Assembly: GCA_963576725.1 (NCBI GenBank)
Contig: OY755237.1
Location: forward strand, 59,945,873 to 60,009,872
Source of the DNA: Azorinus chamasolen
Taxonomy: Eukaryota > Mollusca > Bivalvia > Cardiida > Solecurtidae
Reading direction: 5' to 3'
Length of the DNA: 64,000 nucleotides
Shown: one piece after another, positions 9,729-22,308 of the stretch
How the letters are laid out: every line of letters starts with the position of its first letter
Numbering within the stretch: the first letter of the stretch is position 1
Position numbers and translations under genes: made by a program
The notes under the pieces: generated by a model
Told to the model about the DNA's origin: nothing
Database searches by the model: none
Seen by the model: the letters and a program-made list of their open reading frames with translations, nothing else

Positions 9729-11511
9729 CTACCCTCGGCCTGTCATCGCGCAAACAAAGAGGGAAGCGTAGCTACCGACTGTAAAAGGGTCGATAACCAA
9801 ACATGCAGTGCGTTGCAATACAATGGGATCATAACCTCTCTTTTTAAATGTTTTAATGCGTTTTATAAACAAATCATGAAAATGGATATGACCCTGCATT
9901 TTCCTAAGTTTGTAGATAACATCCCCATAAAATTCTGGTTGAGAAATGCCTTGTCGCAGTAACGTCCGTAGATTGCAATTATATTTACTAATGAGAGGTA
10001 AATTTCGATAATAAAATTTAGAAAAAGTTTTCCGAAGTTTGTGATATCTGTAACCTTGCTTAAGAAGTTTATCAGTTATAACTAAATTACGTCTGTTAAA
10101 ATCTTCAAGCAAAGAACAGGATCGGGCAAACCTAATAAGTTGAGAAATATAAACCCCATAAGATGTAGAACGTGGTACATCTCCATCTAGAAAAGGATAA
10201 TTAACAATTTTAAAATTAAAATCTTCTCTTTTATCGTATACTTTGGACGAAACTTTATCATTTGTAATTGAAAGATTCAAATCTAAAAATGAAGCATTAA
10301 TGTCAGATTGATTAGCTTTGTTTAAAGACAGTTCTTTTGGGTAAATTGAAGAAATCATAGTATCAAAATAAGGATTATCTAAATTCAAAATATCGTCTAA
10401 ATACCTTGAAGTGTTATTAAAAGCATTAACAATATCTGTCTGTGTATCAGGTTTTAAGCTAAGCATAAAATCCCTCTCGTAGCAAAACAAAAACAAATCT
10501 GCACTAAGAGGGGCACAATTTGTACCCATGGGTATACCAACAACTTGACGATATATGGTATCCCCATAACGCACAAATATATTATCTAAAAGAAAGGTAA
10601 GAGATCTACAAACATCAAGGCAAGTCCACATTGTGTAATGTTCAACTTCTGAATTCGAAAAGAATGAACGTTGAACATTACAAGCAATGAACATTTTGTT
10701 TTCTCTGGCAAAGGTTTTTTCTATTAATTTAATAAGTCTATCCTTTATAAGATGGTGAGGTAGAGTAGTATAGAGTGTAGAGAAATCATAAGAGCTCAGT
10801 AAAGAAATGTTATACTGTTCATTTTCAAGTTTTGTTAAAACATCATTTGAATTTTTTATGGACCAAAAACATTAATACCAGAATTTTCATATATTTTATC
10901 ACATATCACATGTTCTTTGATCGTAGTAAGACATAACGTCAAAAGTATAGATAATTTAGTAGTGGTACAGCAGCTAGAGTTGGCAATAAAACGCGCCTTA
11001 TAAGGGTTTTATGTAGTTTCGGAATCCAGTACAAAGTAGAAAGTTTATGTTGTTTTATGTTAGGACCAGACTTAAAATTATTGCACATTTTTACATGTTC
11101 CGAGACTATATCTTTTTCAGGTGTTTGAACTGTTATATAAGTTTTTGAATCAGTTAGCTCCTTCTTTAAAACATCAACATAATACAATCTTCAAATAATG
11201 ATTACATTGTTTGATGCCTTGTCAGCAGGAACAAGAACATAATCTGAATGAAAATTAGAAATGTTTTTCTTCAAGTAGCGAAATGTAACTCTAGGTCGAG
11301 GTGGTAAAAGATGGTAATTTGATTTGTAAAAAGTTATACGCGTATCAATAATGTCGAAAATACATTTCTTCAAATCCGAAAGGGCATTAATATCAGCATG
11401 TTCTCGTCGACACCATTTGATACAGAATTCTTGAATAGATTCCGCAATATGAGTTCGACAAGCGTCAAAATCAATAAGGGAAGGTAATCTATATTTAGGT
11501 CCTTTAGTTAG
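9729..11511 (-). pseudogene. Naiad RT with an in-frame UGA and two frameshifts (copy B)
   Basis: Same architecture and the same two homopolymer frameshifts as copy A, so those mutations predate the duplication. The UGA at 11193-11191 again lies between VIII and RLYY. Differences from A include Arg for Ile in KQGYRYH and Phe for Tyr in ERDFML. In both cases B has the residue seen in other family members, so A carries the derived state. Confidence 0.85.
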
Positions 11512-11540
11512 GACCACCACCAAAACACCGATAGACAGCA

Positions 11541-11582
<42 letters not shown>

Positions 11583-11784
11583 CCACACACCCACACGCAC
11601 ACACACACACGAAATGAACACAGAAAACACCAAAAGACACACAAGAACCAGAGACAAACGTTCCACACATGAACAAATCACAAGCACAAAGACGCAAGGC
11701 AAACAAAAGGAAGGGTGACAAAGAGAGTACCGCCTTGGCACGGTCAGTAGCAAAAACACCACTGGGGGTTTAAACCGGTTTTTG

Positions 11785-12219
11785 TTTTTTCTTTGTGTGT
11801 CTCTTGATATTTTTATAGTTATGTACATTGGCTGTTTCCTTGTGTTGCTGTTCGGACGACTGTTTGTTTTGTATGTGGTGTTTCCTGCTCGACTCATTTT
11901 TGTACTTTTATAGTGATAGGATACCAACTTCGTAAAATATTGGACCCATTTTCTCACTTTGTTCACTTAATACATTAAAAGTTTATTGAAAAGAAAGGGA
12001 TATGATCCTATAGTACTACATCATACTGCATGTCTGGTTGTCAACCCTTATACAGATAACAATCACGTTAGCCTCTTTGCATGAGCGCCGACAAGAAAGA
12101 TTTAATACTCTATGAAGGCCGCCACCTCTTAAATACATTACCCAGGTCCATTCAATGATTCCCCCCATTGTTCTCAATAGGCGTGAAAGTAACAGTAAAA
12201 GCATGATACAAGTGTGCAA
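11785..12219 (+). pseudogene. Unit-B copy of inverted Naiad 3' UTR and RT tail
   Basis: Duplicate of 5214-5648, with the same junction at the AAACCGGTTT palindrome and the same broken RT tail. Confidence 0.7.
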
Positions 12220-13065
12220 AATATGACAAGCCGTCTCATTCTGTCTAGAGAGGCCCTGACATACAATTAGTCAAGGGGAACACACTCAAAAAGACCATTG
12301 TTGGTCAGAACCCAATCGAAGTTCAACCCTTAAGAAGCCTACCACTAACAAACAAAGGGTCATATGCAAACAGGTTGGATCCAGATGAGACGTCAAGTAA
12401 CCCGGCATCTTATCTGGATCCAAGCTATTTGACAGACAACATTTTCACAAATCTTTACACACTATGAAGCACTTTTACATTTGAAGCAGACAAGCAATTT
12501 AGCAGATGAATATTTTCTAAGGATTAAATACATTAAAAAACCTGAATTGCTGAAATATGATTTTTCGTTACTGTGGGTCAAGTACTTTCAGTGAAAAAAG
12601 AGACAGATTACATAGGGCAATACTTCCAAAAGAGATGTCCCACAGAGTTATTATCCTTGGACACAGCTGCCTTTTCTCCCAACAAGGTCTATCAGAATAT
12701 GTAAATACTGCTCAGAAAGTTATAATTTAACCCCTGCACCCTGCACTTGATCTCAATGAGATATATTTGTATGTGGAGTGTCATGAATGTAGGTTGAGCA
12801 CTATAGAAGACATTCACAGGCCGAACGGACAAAGCGGGGCCTATATGCTCCTTCTTATAGTTTCAGGGAGCATAATAAAAAATAAAAACATATACTGCAT
12901 TAGTGACAATCTAATCATTTCCAAATCATCAAATGTAAGAGACGGGCCTCACATGGAACGCTCCAGTGGTTCTTGACAGGCAGACTGCTATAGCTCTTAC
13001 CATGTGCCGCATGCTTTTTCACAGGTTAGCTGTAAAGACCCAAGCCGGCCAAGGGAACGTCTTTA

Positions 13066-13556
13066 AATCCGGAAACGGACGGAGGACGTCGGATATTTGT
13101 ATTAGCTCGTTTTTGTCGTACCCTTTATTACTTTTATACAGTTACTCTGTTTGCAGCTCAAGCATTAAGTACACGAGCGATAGGTGGATAGTAACTTCAC
13201 TTTATTATGTGTTCGTTTCACATGCACTTTACCACTGTACTTTACCACGGTTGTTGTAGATGGGTCGGAGAGGGGATGCGTTTATTTACACTGTTTGTCT
13301 TTTAGGATGGGGATGTATACATGTGAGTTTGGGCGCCCAAAAACCGGTTTAACCCCCAATGACTTTTGTCACTGACCATTCCAAGGCGGTACTTCCATCT
13401 TCCCCTATTGTATGTTTGTTTTGTCTTTGTGCGTCCCTGATGTTTTTATAGTTATGTACATTTGCTGTTTTGCTGTTGCTGTTCGGGTGGCTGTTTGTTC
13501 TGTGTGTGGTGTTTCCTGCATGACTCATCTTTGTACTTTCAGTCTGAATCAGAATT
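13066..13556 (+). mobile_element. Unit-B copy of Naiad 3' UTR fragment
   Basis: Duplicate of 6495-6985. Flanking 12220-13060 and 13561-14655 mirror the gene-free spacers of unit A. Confidence 0.75.
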
Positions 13557-14655
13557 AATCTTAACACTCAACACTTTAATTGTTGATCTGGTAAAAATAA
13601 TAGTGTTCGGAGGGGCACATGTGTCACCTGCTCGCAGCTGACACAAAAACTGTTAATATGCTGCAGTGAAATCACAACAAAGGGAAATAACTAAAAAAGT
13701 AATGCATGCTAAGTGATGGACCTTAATTACATCTATGGGCTTCAATGAGAGGAAAACACATGTGAAATTTGAAAGCTCTATAATGATTAGTTTAGAAATG
13801 ACAGCAAAAACAAGACAGTGTGACGGACAGACAGACAGACGACGGAAAAGTGGTCCATAATTGACACACTGACTCTCGGCAGGTTACACAATAAAATTGC
13901 AACAACTACACCTCTTACTATTGCATTCAGTAATTATAGGATATACTCTAAGCCTTTTGATCAAATAATGTGAATTTAGATTAACTTTGCTATAACGAAT
14001 GTTAGATTGCTTTAAAGGGAAAATAACGTTTTTGGCACATTATTCAAAATGTTATTAATGGCAGAAGAAGGAACATAGTATGATGAAGCAGAAGACAGTT
14101 TAAGAGGGGTTATACAAACTGACTGCTGTAGTGAAATTAGCAGAGTATGAGGAATCTGGACAGAAGACAGAGTCAGTTTAAGTTTTTGATTTTAAGTATA
14201 GGGAGACTATTCATTAAATCCGTAGTAATTGTATCACCCAACCGTAAAAAGCGGCATATTGGTAAACTACAAATAAATATAAATATACGAGAAAAGTAAT
14301 GTAAAGAAGAAAAACATACCAGAGGTTACGACAAAAGAAATAAAGAACCCTGTAAGGATATGCAGGAAAATATTGAACGGGTAAAAAGTAAGAAAAAACG
14401 AGTACGGTAAATGAAAACGTAGTAAAGTCAACACTAGAGAAAACGCAAAGGGAATTCATCTTAAAAGGGAAATTAAAATAGTCACACAATATGTCGGTGA
14501 GTACCGAAGCCACCATGAAGTACAAATTACGGTGTTAAGTTATGAGGAAACGCATTGAATGTAGAACAATTTCTGCAGGAGGAAGACAACAATATGTACG
14601 GGGATACGTTTCACGGCCGCCACACTGCACAAACAAACACTATAGTGTTTATAAA

Positions 14656-15720
14656 TGAACAAAGCAGGCAATGCCACATAAAAGACGCAGTCACCACCAA
14701 AACATCGATAGACAACATGTCATACACACACATACACATGCCCACACACCCAAACACACGCACACACACGAGAGGAACACAGAAAAAACTAACAAACACA
14801 CAACCGCCAGAGATAAATATTACAAACATGATCAAAAGTATGAGTACAAAGACACAAGAAAAACAAAAGTAAGGGTGACAAAGAGAGTACCGTCTTGGAA
14901 CGTTTAATATCAAAATCACCACTGGGGGTTTAAACCGGTTTACAGACATAATTTCCTCACACTTATCTCAAAGTCATCCTAGCTTAACAAATAGTATAAA
15001 TAAAGGTATCACCGCCGCCGGACATTCCCACAACATAGAAGACAGTAAACACATAAAAATATGTAAAACAAAGCATAACTGTGAACAATCTGTCAAATAT
15101 GTACTCAATGTATTTGCTGAAGTCAGAGCAACTACAGGGAATCCGTTAAGGGCACGGCAGGGAAAAAGTAATACACGAGTCTGGTAAGCTCATGCCGTTA
15201 CTGAGCTTAAGAGTATACCATCAAAGAGTACTATCATCGGCATGTCATTGCACAAGGAAAGAGAGAAGCGTAGCTGCCGACTGTAAAGGGGTCAATAACC
15301 AAGCATGCAGTGCATTGCAATATAATGGGGTCATAACCTTTCTTCTTAAAGGTTTTAATGCATTTTATGAATAAATCATGAATATGGATATGACCACGAT
15401 TTTTACTAAGTTTGTTGATAACATCACCATAAAATTCTGAGAAATGCAGTAACGTTCGTAGATTGCAATTATATTTACTAATGATTGGTAATTTTTCGAT
15501 TATACAATTTAGAAAAGGTTTTCCGAAGTTTGTGATATATGTAACCTTGCTTAAGACGTTTATCAGTTATAACTAAATTTACGACTGTTAAAATCTTCCA
15601 GCAAAGACCAGGCTCGGGCAAACTGAATAAGTTGAGAAGTATAAATCCAATGAGATGTAGCACGGGGCACATCTCCATCTAGAAAAGGATAATTAACTTT
15701 TTTTTAAATTGATATCTTCC
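14656..15720 (-). mobile_element. Naiad 3' UTR and RT C-terminal fragment
   Basis: Minus-strand RT remnants at 15720-15231 (NLVITDKRLKQGYIYHKLRK and neighbours) carry several frameshifts and stops. They are followed by a SECIS-like stem and a divergent 3' UTR with an interrupted CA tract. The lower half of this 3' UTR is what was copied into unit A at 8085-8584. Confidence 0.75.
15180..15224 (-). promoter_or_regulatory. Degenerate SECIS-like element
   Basis: The 45-nt layout is retained (arms TGGTATACTCTT and ATGAGCTTACCA, GA at 15181-15180), but the quartet reads TTGA instead of ATGA and the loop starts AAG. This is a decayed version belonging to a dead RT copy. Confidence 0.55.
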
Positions 15721-16785
15721 ATTTACATATAAGTTTAGAACGTTTTTGCAATTCCATGAAAGCTTCGTCCATTGTATTTAATGTCTGATGAAATTTTTCA
15801 GAAATAACCGGAATTTAAGTATGCACAAATGGCATGAAACTATCACGAGTAAGGATTAATAAACATTTGTCCAAACCAAATACTCTACATTGACTGTCAA
15901 TTAGATGCATACAACAAATAAGAAATATACTACAGTTATTTGTCTATATATCGATCATTTCTGGTACATACGGATACACAGTCAGTACATGGCAGTTTAA
16001 GTTAAGCATTCCTGACATGCTTACATCATTTCACACCTTCTGTGACACTTGCTTGTTTTCTTTCGTTACATGACCATATGCTGTTCAAGAAACAGGAAAG
16101 GCCCAGCTCGGTTGGCTCCGCCAGACAATGCCGAACCTATAACCCAACAGCCTGACAACCGGCCCCAGACCATGCAGTAGGTTCTCCAGTCCGTTCCAAC
16201 CACCTTTACAACCCGAGCCTCTACCTATGGTAAATATGGCCCGACAACAAGCCCTGCAACAGCAGCCCATCAGGACCAAGAGAGGCAATCAATACAGGCT
16301 TGTCAACCAGTTTATATTGATAGTATAGGTAAAAAAGGTAATATCGGTAATAATTATTCTGTCCGATCTTATTTGGAAACCTGTTCCATTGCTCAGTGTC
16401 GGTGTGGCGTTTGGATTAAGTGTCGGCAAAAGCACACGCGACAAATGTCACAGGGCAAGTGTGTCGAGCTACACCCTTCTTCATTCCACACCGCACTTTG
16501 TTCTGGAACTGATACTGGCCATTTGCCTGGAGGGCGTACTGGCAATGGCCCCGGCAAATGTCTAGAAAATTACTAATATTAACGAACGATCAGATGCTTT
16601 TCTGATATCTAGAAATATTTACATGACTGCACTCTCAACCAAAGCTCATACAGTTAAACTATTATTCTGTTATTCGCCTTTCACATCGGCAGCACAGGGG
16701 CTTAGGTTGGCTCAGTTATGATACCATTGTTCACAATAGCCCATAAGACCTTCATTATTCTATACATCTAGGTCGTTTTCCAATT
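15721..16785. other. No gene seen
   Basis: Unique-looking sequence with short ORFs only. The Pro/Gln-rich segment at 16085-16290 and the frame at 16373-16576 lack recognisable motifs. Confidence 0.45.
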
Positions 16786-16789
16786 AAAA

Positions 16790-17035
16790 GTACACACATG
16801 AGTCATGCAGGAAATACCACAAACAAAACAAACAACCGTCCGAACAGCAATACAAGGAAACAGCAAAATATACACAACTATAAAACATCAAGAGACGCAC
16901 AAAGACAAAACAAACATATAATAGGGGAAAGATGGAAGTACCGCCTTGGAACGGTCAGTGACAAAATTCACTGGGGGGTTAAACCGGTTTATGGACCCAA
17001 CCTCACACTTATTCCATCCCCACTCTAAAAGTTCA
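16790..17035 (-). mobile_element. Naiad 3' UTR fragment
   Basis: The reverse complement of the copy-3-type 3' UTR is visible: CATGAGTCATGCAGGAAATA, GACGCACAAAGACAAAAC, CCGCCTTGGAACGGTCAGTG and GGTTAAACCGGTTTATGG. Confidence 0.75.
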
Positions 17036-17629
17036 AAATGTGAAACAATTTATAAAACTATATAATACATGACTAATGGCTTTGAACACGGTTTGCGAAT
17101 GGAATAGTCTGCCCCTAGATCTGCTTTTGCATGTCGGAACCTCATAAACACAACCTGATTAATATTGTTAGGCAGAGTAGCCGGTTCCTACCCAGCTCCA
17201 CAATATCCATTTTTTTATCTTTCCAGTGAGTGTGGTACCACAATCAGACGGCAGTTGGCGTTTGATCACTCATTTTTCCTACCCCTATAGTACCAGTATG
17301 AATGACGTCTTTATTTGGTCAGAATATTTGCACATTTAAAACCGGACATGAAACTATAAACAGCAAAGGAGAGTGTACCAATATTCAGAAAGCACAAAAT
17401 TTCGGACATAATGTTTTTTGCAAATGAAATACATCTGTTATGTAGTGGTAGTAATCGTTTATAAACTAATGATAACTTGGAAAGATCGGTACATACTTCT
17501 GTTTAAATTTTAGGGCTAAAAAGCTGTTCATTTCTTGAAAAACTTAACCTAAATGAGACATTGATAAAGACTCATTGTTTACTTTAGAATACAAATTTCA
17601 AAGAATACATTGTATTCATCATAAATTAA

Positions 17630-17760
17630 TTACAAAAAAGGATAGAACGATGATAATAATATTACAATACTGACAATAATAATAATAATAATATAATAAC
17701 ATAATACAATTAACATAATATAAATAGTAATAATAATAGTAAAGAGAATGATAATAGATA
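17630..17760. repeat. AT-rich low-complexity (TAA)n tract
   Basis: Imperfect AATAAT repeats at 17655-17755 give Tyr/Phe-rich spurious ORFs on the minus strand. 17036-17630 holds nothing I recognise. Confidence 0.7.
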
Positions 17761-17944
17761 GAAAAATGAAATTGAACAAAAAGAAATAGAAATAGTACCA
17801 ATTAAGTGTATATTATAAATGGGACTGAATATTGAATAGACCAATGAATAAGGAACAAAAATGAATGGGATAAATGGAGATGGGTAGTGAATAGAATAAA
17901 GAATAGTGTAGAATAGATTAAGGAATAGGAATAAGACATGATAA

Positions 17945-18256
17945 ATTATGAAGGGTGGTGATCCCCCGAAAGCAAACATTGCAACACAAAAAGAGAAAAT
18001 TGAAGACTCGGTTTTATCGAGTCTGTTCATGAGCAGTAATTGAAAGTGCAACACTGCTCACGTCCCCTACCACCGGCTTAAGTGGTATTCAATTTTCAGA
18101 ACAAGTACTGAAATTCATGATCTCGAAGGATCAGAAAGTATAACAACACTGATAATAAAGTACGGGGCGACGTTTTACGGCCGCCACACAATCACTTAAC
18201 ACCTGCTGTTATTAAGATTATAAATTCTGAAGGGTGGTGATCCCCCGAAAGCAAAA
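17945..18256. repeat. Dispersed repeat with GAAGGGTGGTGATCCCCCGA ends
   Basis: GAAGGGTGGTGATCCCCCGA plus AAGC occurs at 17949 and again at 18230. Between them lies ACTCGGTTTTATCGAGTCTG (a foldback) followed by TTCATGAGCAGTAATTGAAA. The same module is found in reverse at 53218-53345 inside a Naiad copy. The element family is unidentified. Confidence 0.55.
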
Positions 18257-18309
18257 CTTGATGCAATATTTGTTTTTTCAAATTATAATACGTTTTTAGA
18301 CCAGATCAA

Positions 18310-18700
18310 TTGGGCAAAGGCCAGACTTTAAAATTTACCAGACAAAAGCACTCTCAAATTTGTCCAGTCCTGATGCTTAGGGAGTACTTACCCATCAGAC
18401 CAGTCTATGAAGTCCTTTGTTTTGCCACCGCAATGGCCAATCTCTCGCGCGTTACCAATTTTCAGCAATGCTTAAGAAGTCCCTTAGAGCTTTAGACCCT
18501 CATCTGCAAGCCTACACTTTGCATAGTTTCCGTCTTGGGCAGTTTCGGCAGCTGCTAAGTGGGGTTGGTCGATAGATAAAAAAAAGTACCTAGTTATAGT
18601 CTACTTTCCGTCCGAATGACTGTACATTTACTCCCCTAGTCATTGAGTCATTGGCCTACAATATTGAGCACTGTTAACATATGGCGCAATCATGCAGCCG
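18310..18700 (+). pseudogene. Tyrosine recombinase fragment (DIRS-like)
   Basis: Reading through frameshifts, the plus strand gives GQTLKFTRQKHSQICPVLML, then LKKSLRALDPHLQAYTLHSF, RLG, AAAKWGWSID and SFRPNDCTFTPL. The HSFRLGA...AAKWG segment is the H-x-x-R box of tyrosine recombinases. The overall pattern resembles integrases of DIRS-type retroelements found across invertebrates, but Crypton-type elements are an alternative. No RT was seen next to it. Confidence 0.6.
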
Positions 18701-19203
18701 CAGTACCGGTGAGTGACCCTCACAGGTACCCATTTTAACCTCTGGGTGGAGAAATGAAATATAATCAAATAAAAAAGTCAGGTCGTTCGGTTTTAGACAC
18801 TTACAAAGTCTATGTGCAAGAGATATTGATACACCTTTTGATGGGAGTGGTTACAATTTTATCCCTTGAGGATCTTTGGCAGAAAGTCCGTTAGCGTCTA
18901 CACAGACAATGATTTTATTTTTATGTTGGTGCATGGCGTAAGTTCCCATTTTTGCAGGTAGCAGATATATATTATTCCAGGTATGCCGTTTGTGTGGATA
19001 GTCTTTCATTGTGGAAAGGGTGGTGGGGAGCAATCTCAACATGAACGCTGACCTGTGGTGACAAGGGTATGAGGTCTGACCCTTTAAAGACCACAAGACA
19101 AATTGTCATTTCTCCTACATGTAGATGACTATCCAGGTTACATTTTTCTCAATATCGGAGGCAATGTCTTGGGATATACACCTTTAAAGAAGCTTAAAAT
19201 ATA
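18700..19203. other. No gene seen
   Basis: A minus-strand frame at 18851-19096 lacks a recognisable domain. Otherwise only short ORFs are present. Confidence 0.4.
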
Positions 19204-20555
19204 CAGTGAAGCTCACTTATAACGAAATCCTGGGGGCCTTAATATTTATTTCGATATATCCATAAGACGAAATATATTTGTTATATCGATAAGACGAAAT
19301 TTCGTTATAAATGTTTGGATATAGTGAATTTCGTTATAGTATACCAAGGTTATGCAAATTCTGATCCTGACCAGAAGCCACATTATAATGTAGCTGCTGA
19401 CCAAAGTCTACATGCATACAGCTGGGTGTGTCATGTGTTTGGTAATTTCATAGCATGTCTCTTATAAAATGTAAAGGAAAAGCAAATTCAAATCAGTTAT
19501 AAATAACAATATTGGTGAAATGAGTTGACCATTTGCTTCCCTATATCAATGGTTCAGTGCAAAACTAGACTGACTCTATAGTTATTCTAGTGAAGAGAAT
19601 GTCTTATATGCATGTAAGTGCACACTTCAATTATTTATCACATTTATGTTTTTATTCCTGGTGTCGTGATGATTCGTGTACCTTCAATCATTTTTTTATA
19701 AATCTATATGTGCTTATCTATGTATCACGACATAAATTATGACCATCAGTGTTCAGTCAAGTGGCAGTGGTCTCGCTGGAACTACATGGTGTATTAGGTT
19801 TACCATCAGAGTTTGCCTATTTCGGTGCCGATTGTCCGAAAATATCTTAGAATAGTTATCTACGGCTGCTTCAATGCAAAGTATGAAGTTGCAACATATA
19901 TTCTGACAAACGTTTCTATTGGCCGAAATCAAAATATACGACAGGAAATGAGAACATTCATCCAATCAGATGCACGGTTACTAGTCGATTATGATTGCAA
20001 CTGGTTTCAATCACGTTATCGAAATTGGTAAATAAAGCGGGATACCATTCTTCCATCAAATTCGTCCCTTCTGCATTCGGTCTCTGAGCAGCATGTTTAT
20101 GCCTCACACGGTGCCAACAATGTAAATTTCATGCGCCGTTTTCATTGTTTGTGGAATGATGCAATAGTGTGTCCTCATCAGAAAACTTGACCATCAACAA
20201 AGATTGGGATATATGAACATGCAGTGTGGTCAATTACGTTCATTAAGTTGTTTGACGCCCGAGGCGATAGTCGGTGAAGGTGTTTGCTGTACAGTTCTTT
20301 ATCGCGGTAGGTGTGAAAACTTTTCAAACTGCGACATTCAGTTGAGTTTGTAATAACCGAACTATTTTTCATAGAAATTTTGTTCTCGGGACAAGGAAAT
20401 AACTTTGTCCTAGCCGAATTTTCGTTATAACCGATTTTGTATTAAGCAGGCGGATGTGAATAGAAACAAAGAAGGAAAAGATCGGGGATTTTTTTTTTCT
20501 TTTGTATTATCCGGTCTTTCGTTATATCCGAGTTCGCTATAAGTGAGCTTCACTG
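19204..20555. mobile_element. Non-autonomous TIR element, 1,352 bp, TA target site
   Basis: Terminal inverted repeats CAGTGAAGCTCACTTATAAC at 19204 and GTTATAGTGAGC-type complement (CGCTATAAGTGAGCTTCACTG) ending at 20555 are flanked by TA at 19202-19203 and 20556-20557. CAGT ends with TA duplication point to the Tc1/mariner-pogo superfamily. No transposase was seen. A 175-bp relative lies at 52946-53120. Confidence 0.75.
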
Positions 20556-20944
20556 TAGTGGCAATACTCATACAATTATTTCGACGCACAATGCCGAACA
20601 CAGTATTTAGTCAGAAAGTCTACCTCGCAATTTTGGCTTAGATAGCAGAGATTTGTCAGCAGCCCGACAAAGACTCGATACATTTTGTTGTGAAAACAGT
20701 GAAGCAGAAGGGGTTTTTATTTGAGGCATTTAGATCTTTCAGTTAATGAAATGAATTATTTACTAGATAGTGTGCATTTGTCGCAGTCTGGAAATATTCT
20801 ACATGTATTTCTGAATAATATAGCATTTGGGTTAAAGACGAATTCGTTAGTAAGTTCTGTGCAGCTTTTTGCGCAGAATACTCCCTACAAAGGAAACAAA
20901 CGTACAAGAAAATGTTGGACGACTGATTTCGGCCACCATTTATA

Positions 20945-21562
20945 AACATTTAATCATGTATCGGCTGATATCCGTCGTCCGTCGGCCTGCGTCGTCCGTC
21001 GTCGGTAGTCAACAATTTGAACCTTTAAACGTCTTCTTTTCTGAATCTACAGGCTTCTGAACTTTCATTTTTAGTACATATCATCATCTATAGGGCCTCT
21101 ACAAAAGTTATACGAATTATGCCAATGGGATCAAAATTGCCCCCCAGGGGTGCCTTGATGTCTATAGAAACATAGTAAAGCTTTGAAAATCTTCTCCTCT
21201 GAAACTGCTCTCAGCTTTCATATTTGACACATATCATCATGTTCAGATCGTCTAAAAAGCAATATAAATTATGTCCCTTGGATTAAATTTGAGCCCGTCC
21301 CAGGGGTGGCCAGTTTTCAATAGAAACATATAGTGAAAACTTTGAAAATTTTATCCGAAAATGGAAGGTTCTCAGCTTTCATACTTGGCATGTAGCATTA
21401 TGTTCAGGTCCTCTATAAAAGTTTGATAAATTATGCCCAAGTGGTCAAAATTGGCCCGCCCCAGGGGAGACCAGTTTCTATAGAATTTAGTGAAACATTT
21501 GAAAATCTCCTCCTCTAATTGTCCAGTGAGCGATATCAGGACCATCATGGTCCTCTTGTTTT
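20945..21562. repeat. Hairpin-ended tandem-repeat element
   Basis: It starts with a GTCCGTCG microsatellite (20975-21003), continues as about three to four imperfect units of roughly 145 bp (CTCAGCTTTCATA...GCCCCAGGGG), and ends in the foldback AGGACCATCATGGTCCT followed by CTTGTTTT. The same end in reverse starts the block at 53470. The organisation resembles mollusc 'pearl'/Helentron-associated elements, but that assignment is inference. Confidence 0.6.
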
Positions 21563-22270
21563 AGATATTGTCACTGTTTCAGCTGTTTTGGTAGGGGTTA
21601 CCTAATGCTTATTCCCATCAAATTATTCTGAAATCAGACCATTGGTATTGGAGAAGAGGAGATTTTGCGATATTTTCTATATCTAAAAGGGAAAAAGGTC
21701 TGCCCGAGCAGCCATGTTTTGAGATGGTTTTAATTATTTTGGTAGATAGTCACCTATTGATTACTCCCATCAAATTATCTTGAAAGCTGACCATCGGTTT
21801 TTATTTTGAGAAGACATTTATAGATTTGTCTTTTGGATGCCATGAGAACTAGAGTTCTACATGGATCCAACCCATTTTAGTTCTTTTGTAGAGATTTACC
21901 TAATGGGTACTCTCACTAAATTATTCTGAAATCAGAACATTAGTTTTGGAGAAAAGGTTTGAAGGTTTTGCTAAGTTATCTATGTACATATATATAGGAA
22001 AAAAAGGTCCGCCCCCTAGCTGCCATGTTGTTTTAGGTATTGTCATGGTTTTAGCTATTTCAGTAAACAGTCACGTAAGGATTATTTCCATAAAATCATT
22101 TTTAAATCTGACCATTGGTTTTGGAGAAGAAGAGATTTAAATAATTATCTTTTGGTTGCCATGACAACCAGAGTTATACATGAAGTCAAACCACTTTAGC
22201 TATTTTGACAGAGGATCACACAATGACCATCTTTGTAAAGTTTCATTACATTTGACTTTATAATTTTAGA
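21563..22270. repeat. Degenerate tandem repeats
   Basis: Repeated modules include CCCATCAAATTATTCTGAAA, GACCATTGGTTTTGGAGAAG and AAAAAGGTCTGCCC/GTCCGCCCCC, with a period of very roughly 150-180 bp. No ORF has recognisable content. Confidence 0.55.
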
Positions 22271-22308
22271 GAAGATGTCATCTGCTAGGTTCAACTAGTG
22301 ACATCTCA

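Larger units (their letters stand above)
9146..11784 (-). mobile_element. 5'-truncated Naiad with pseudo-LTRs (copy B)
   Basis: Duplicate of copy A with the same limits. Its upstream CA tract is 8 bp shorter and its 3' CA tract 2 bp shorter. The body, the pseudo-LTR (11514-11784) and the truncation at LTKGPKYR are otherwise the same. Confidence 0.85.
8606..15155. repeat. Tandem duplication, unit B (6,550 bp)
   Basis: Second unit of the duplication. A 21-bp stretch (8585-8605, CCAAACGCACACC...) with no counterpart in either unit separates the two. Beyond 15155 the Naiad 3' UTR that is cut off at 8584 continues normally into RT sequence, so unit B holds the ancestral right flank and unit A the ancestral left flank. 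Confidence 0.9.

Noticed and set aside
17619..18054. Tyr/Phe-rich ORFs on the minus strand
   Set aside because: They arise from AT-rich TAA repeats and have no domain pattern.
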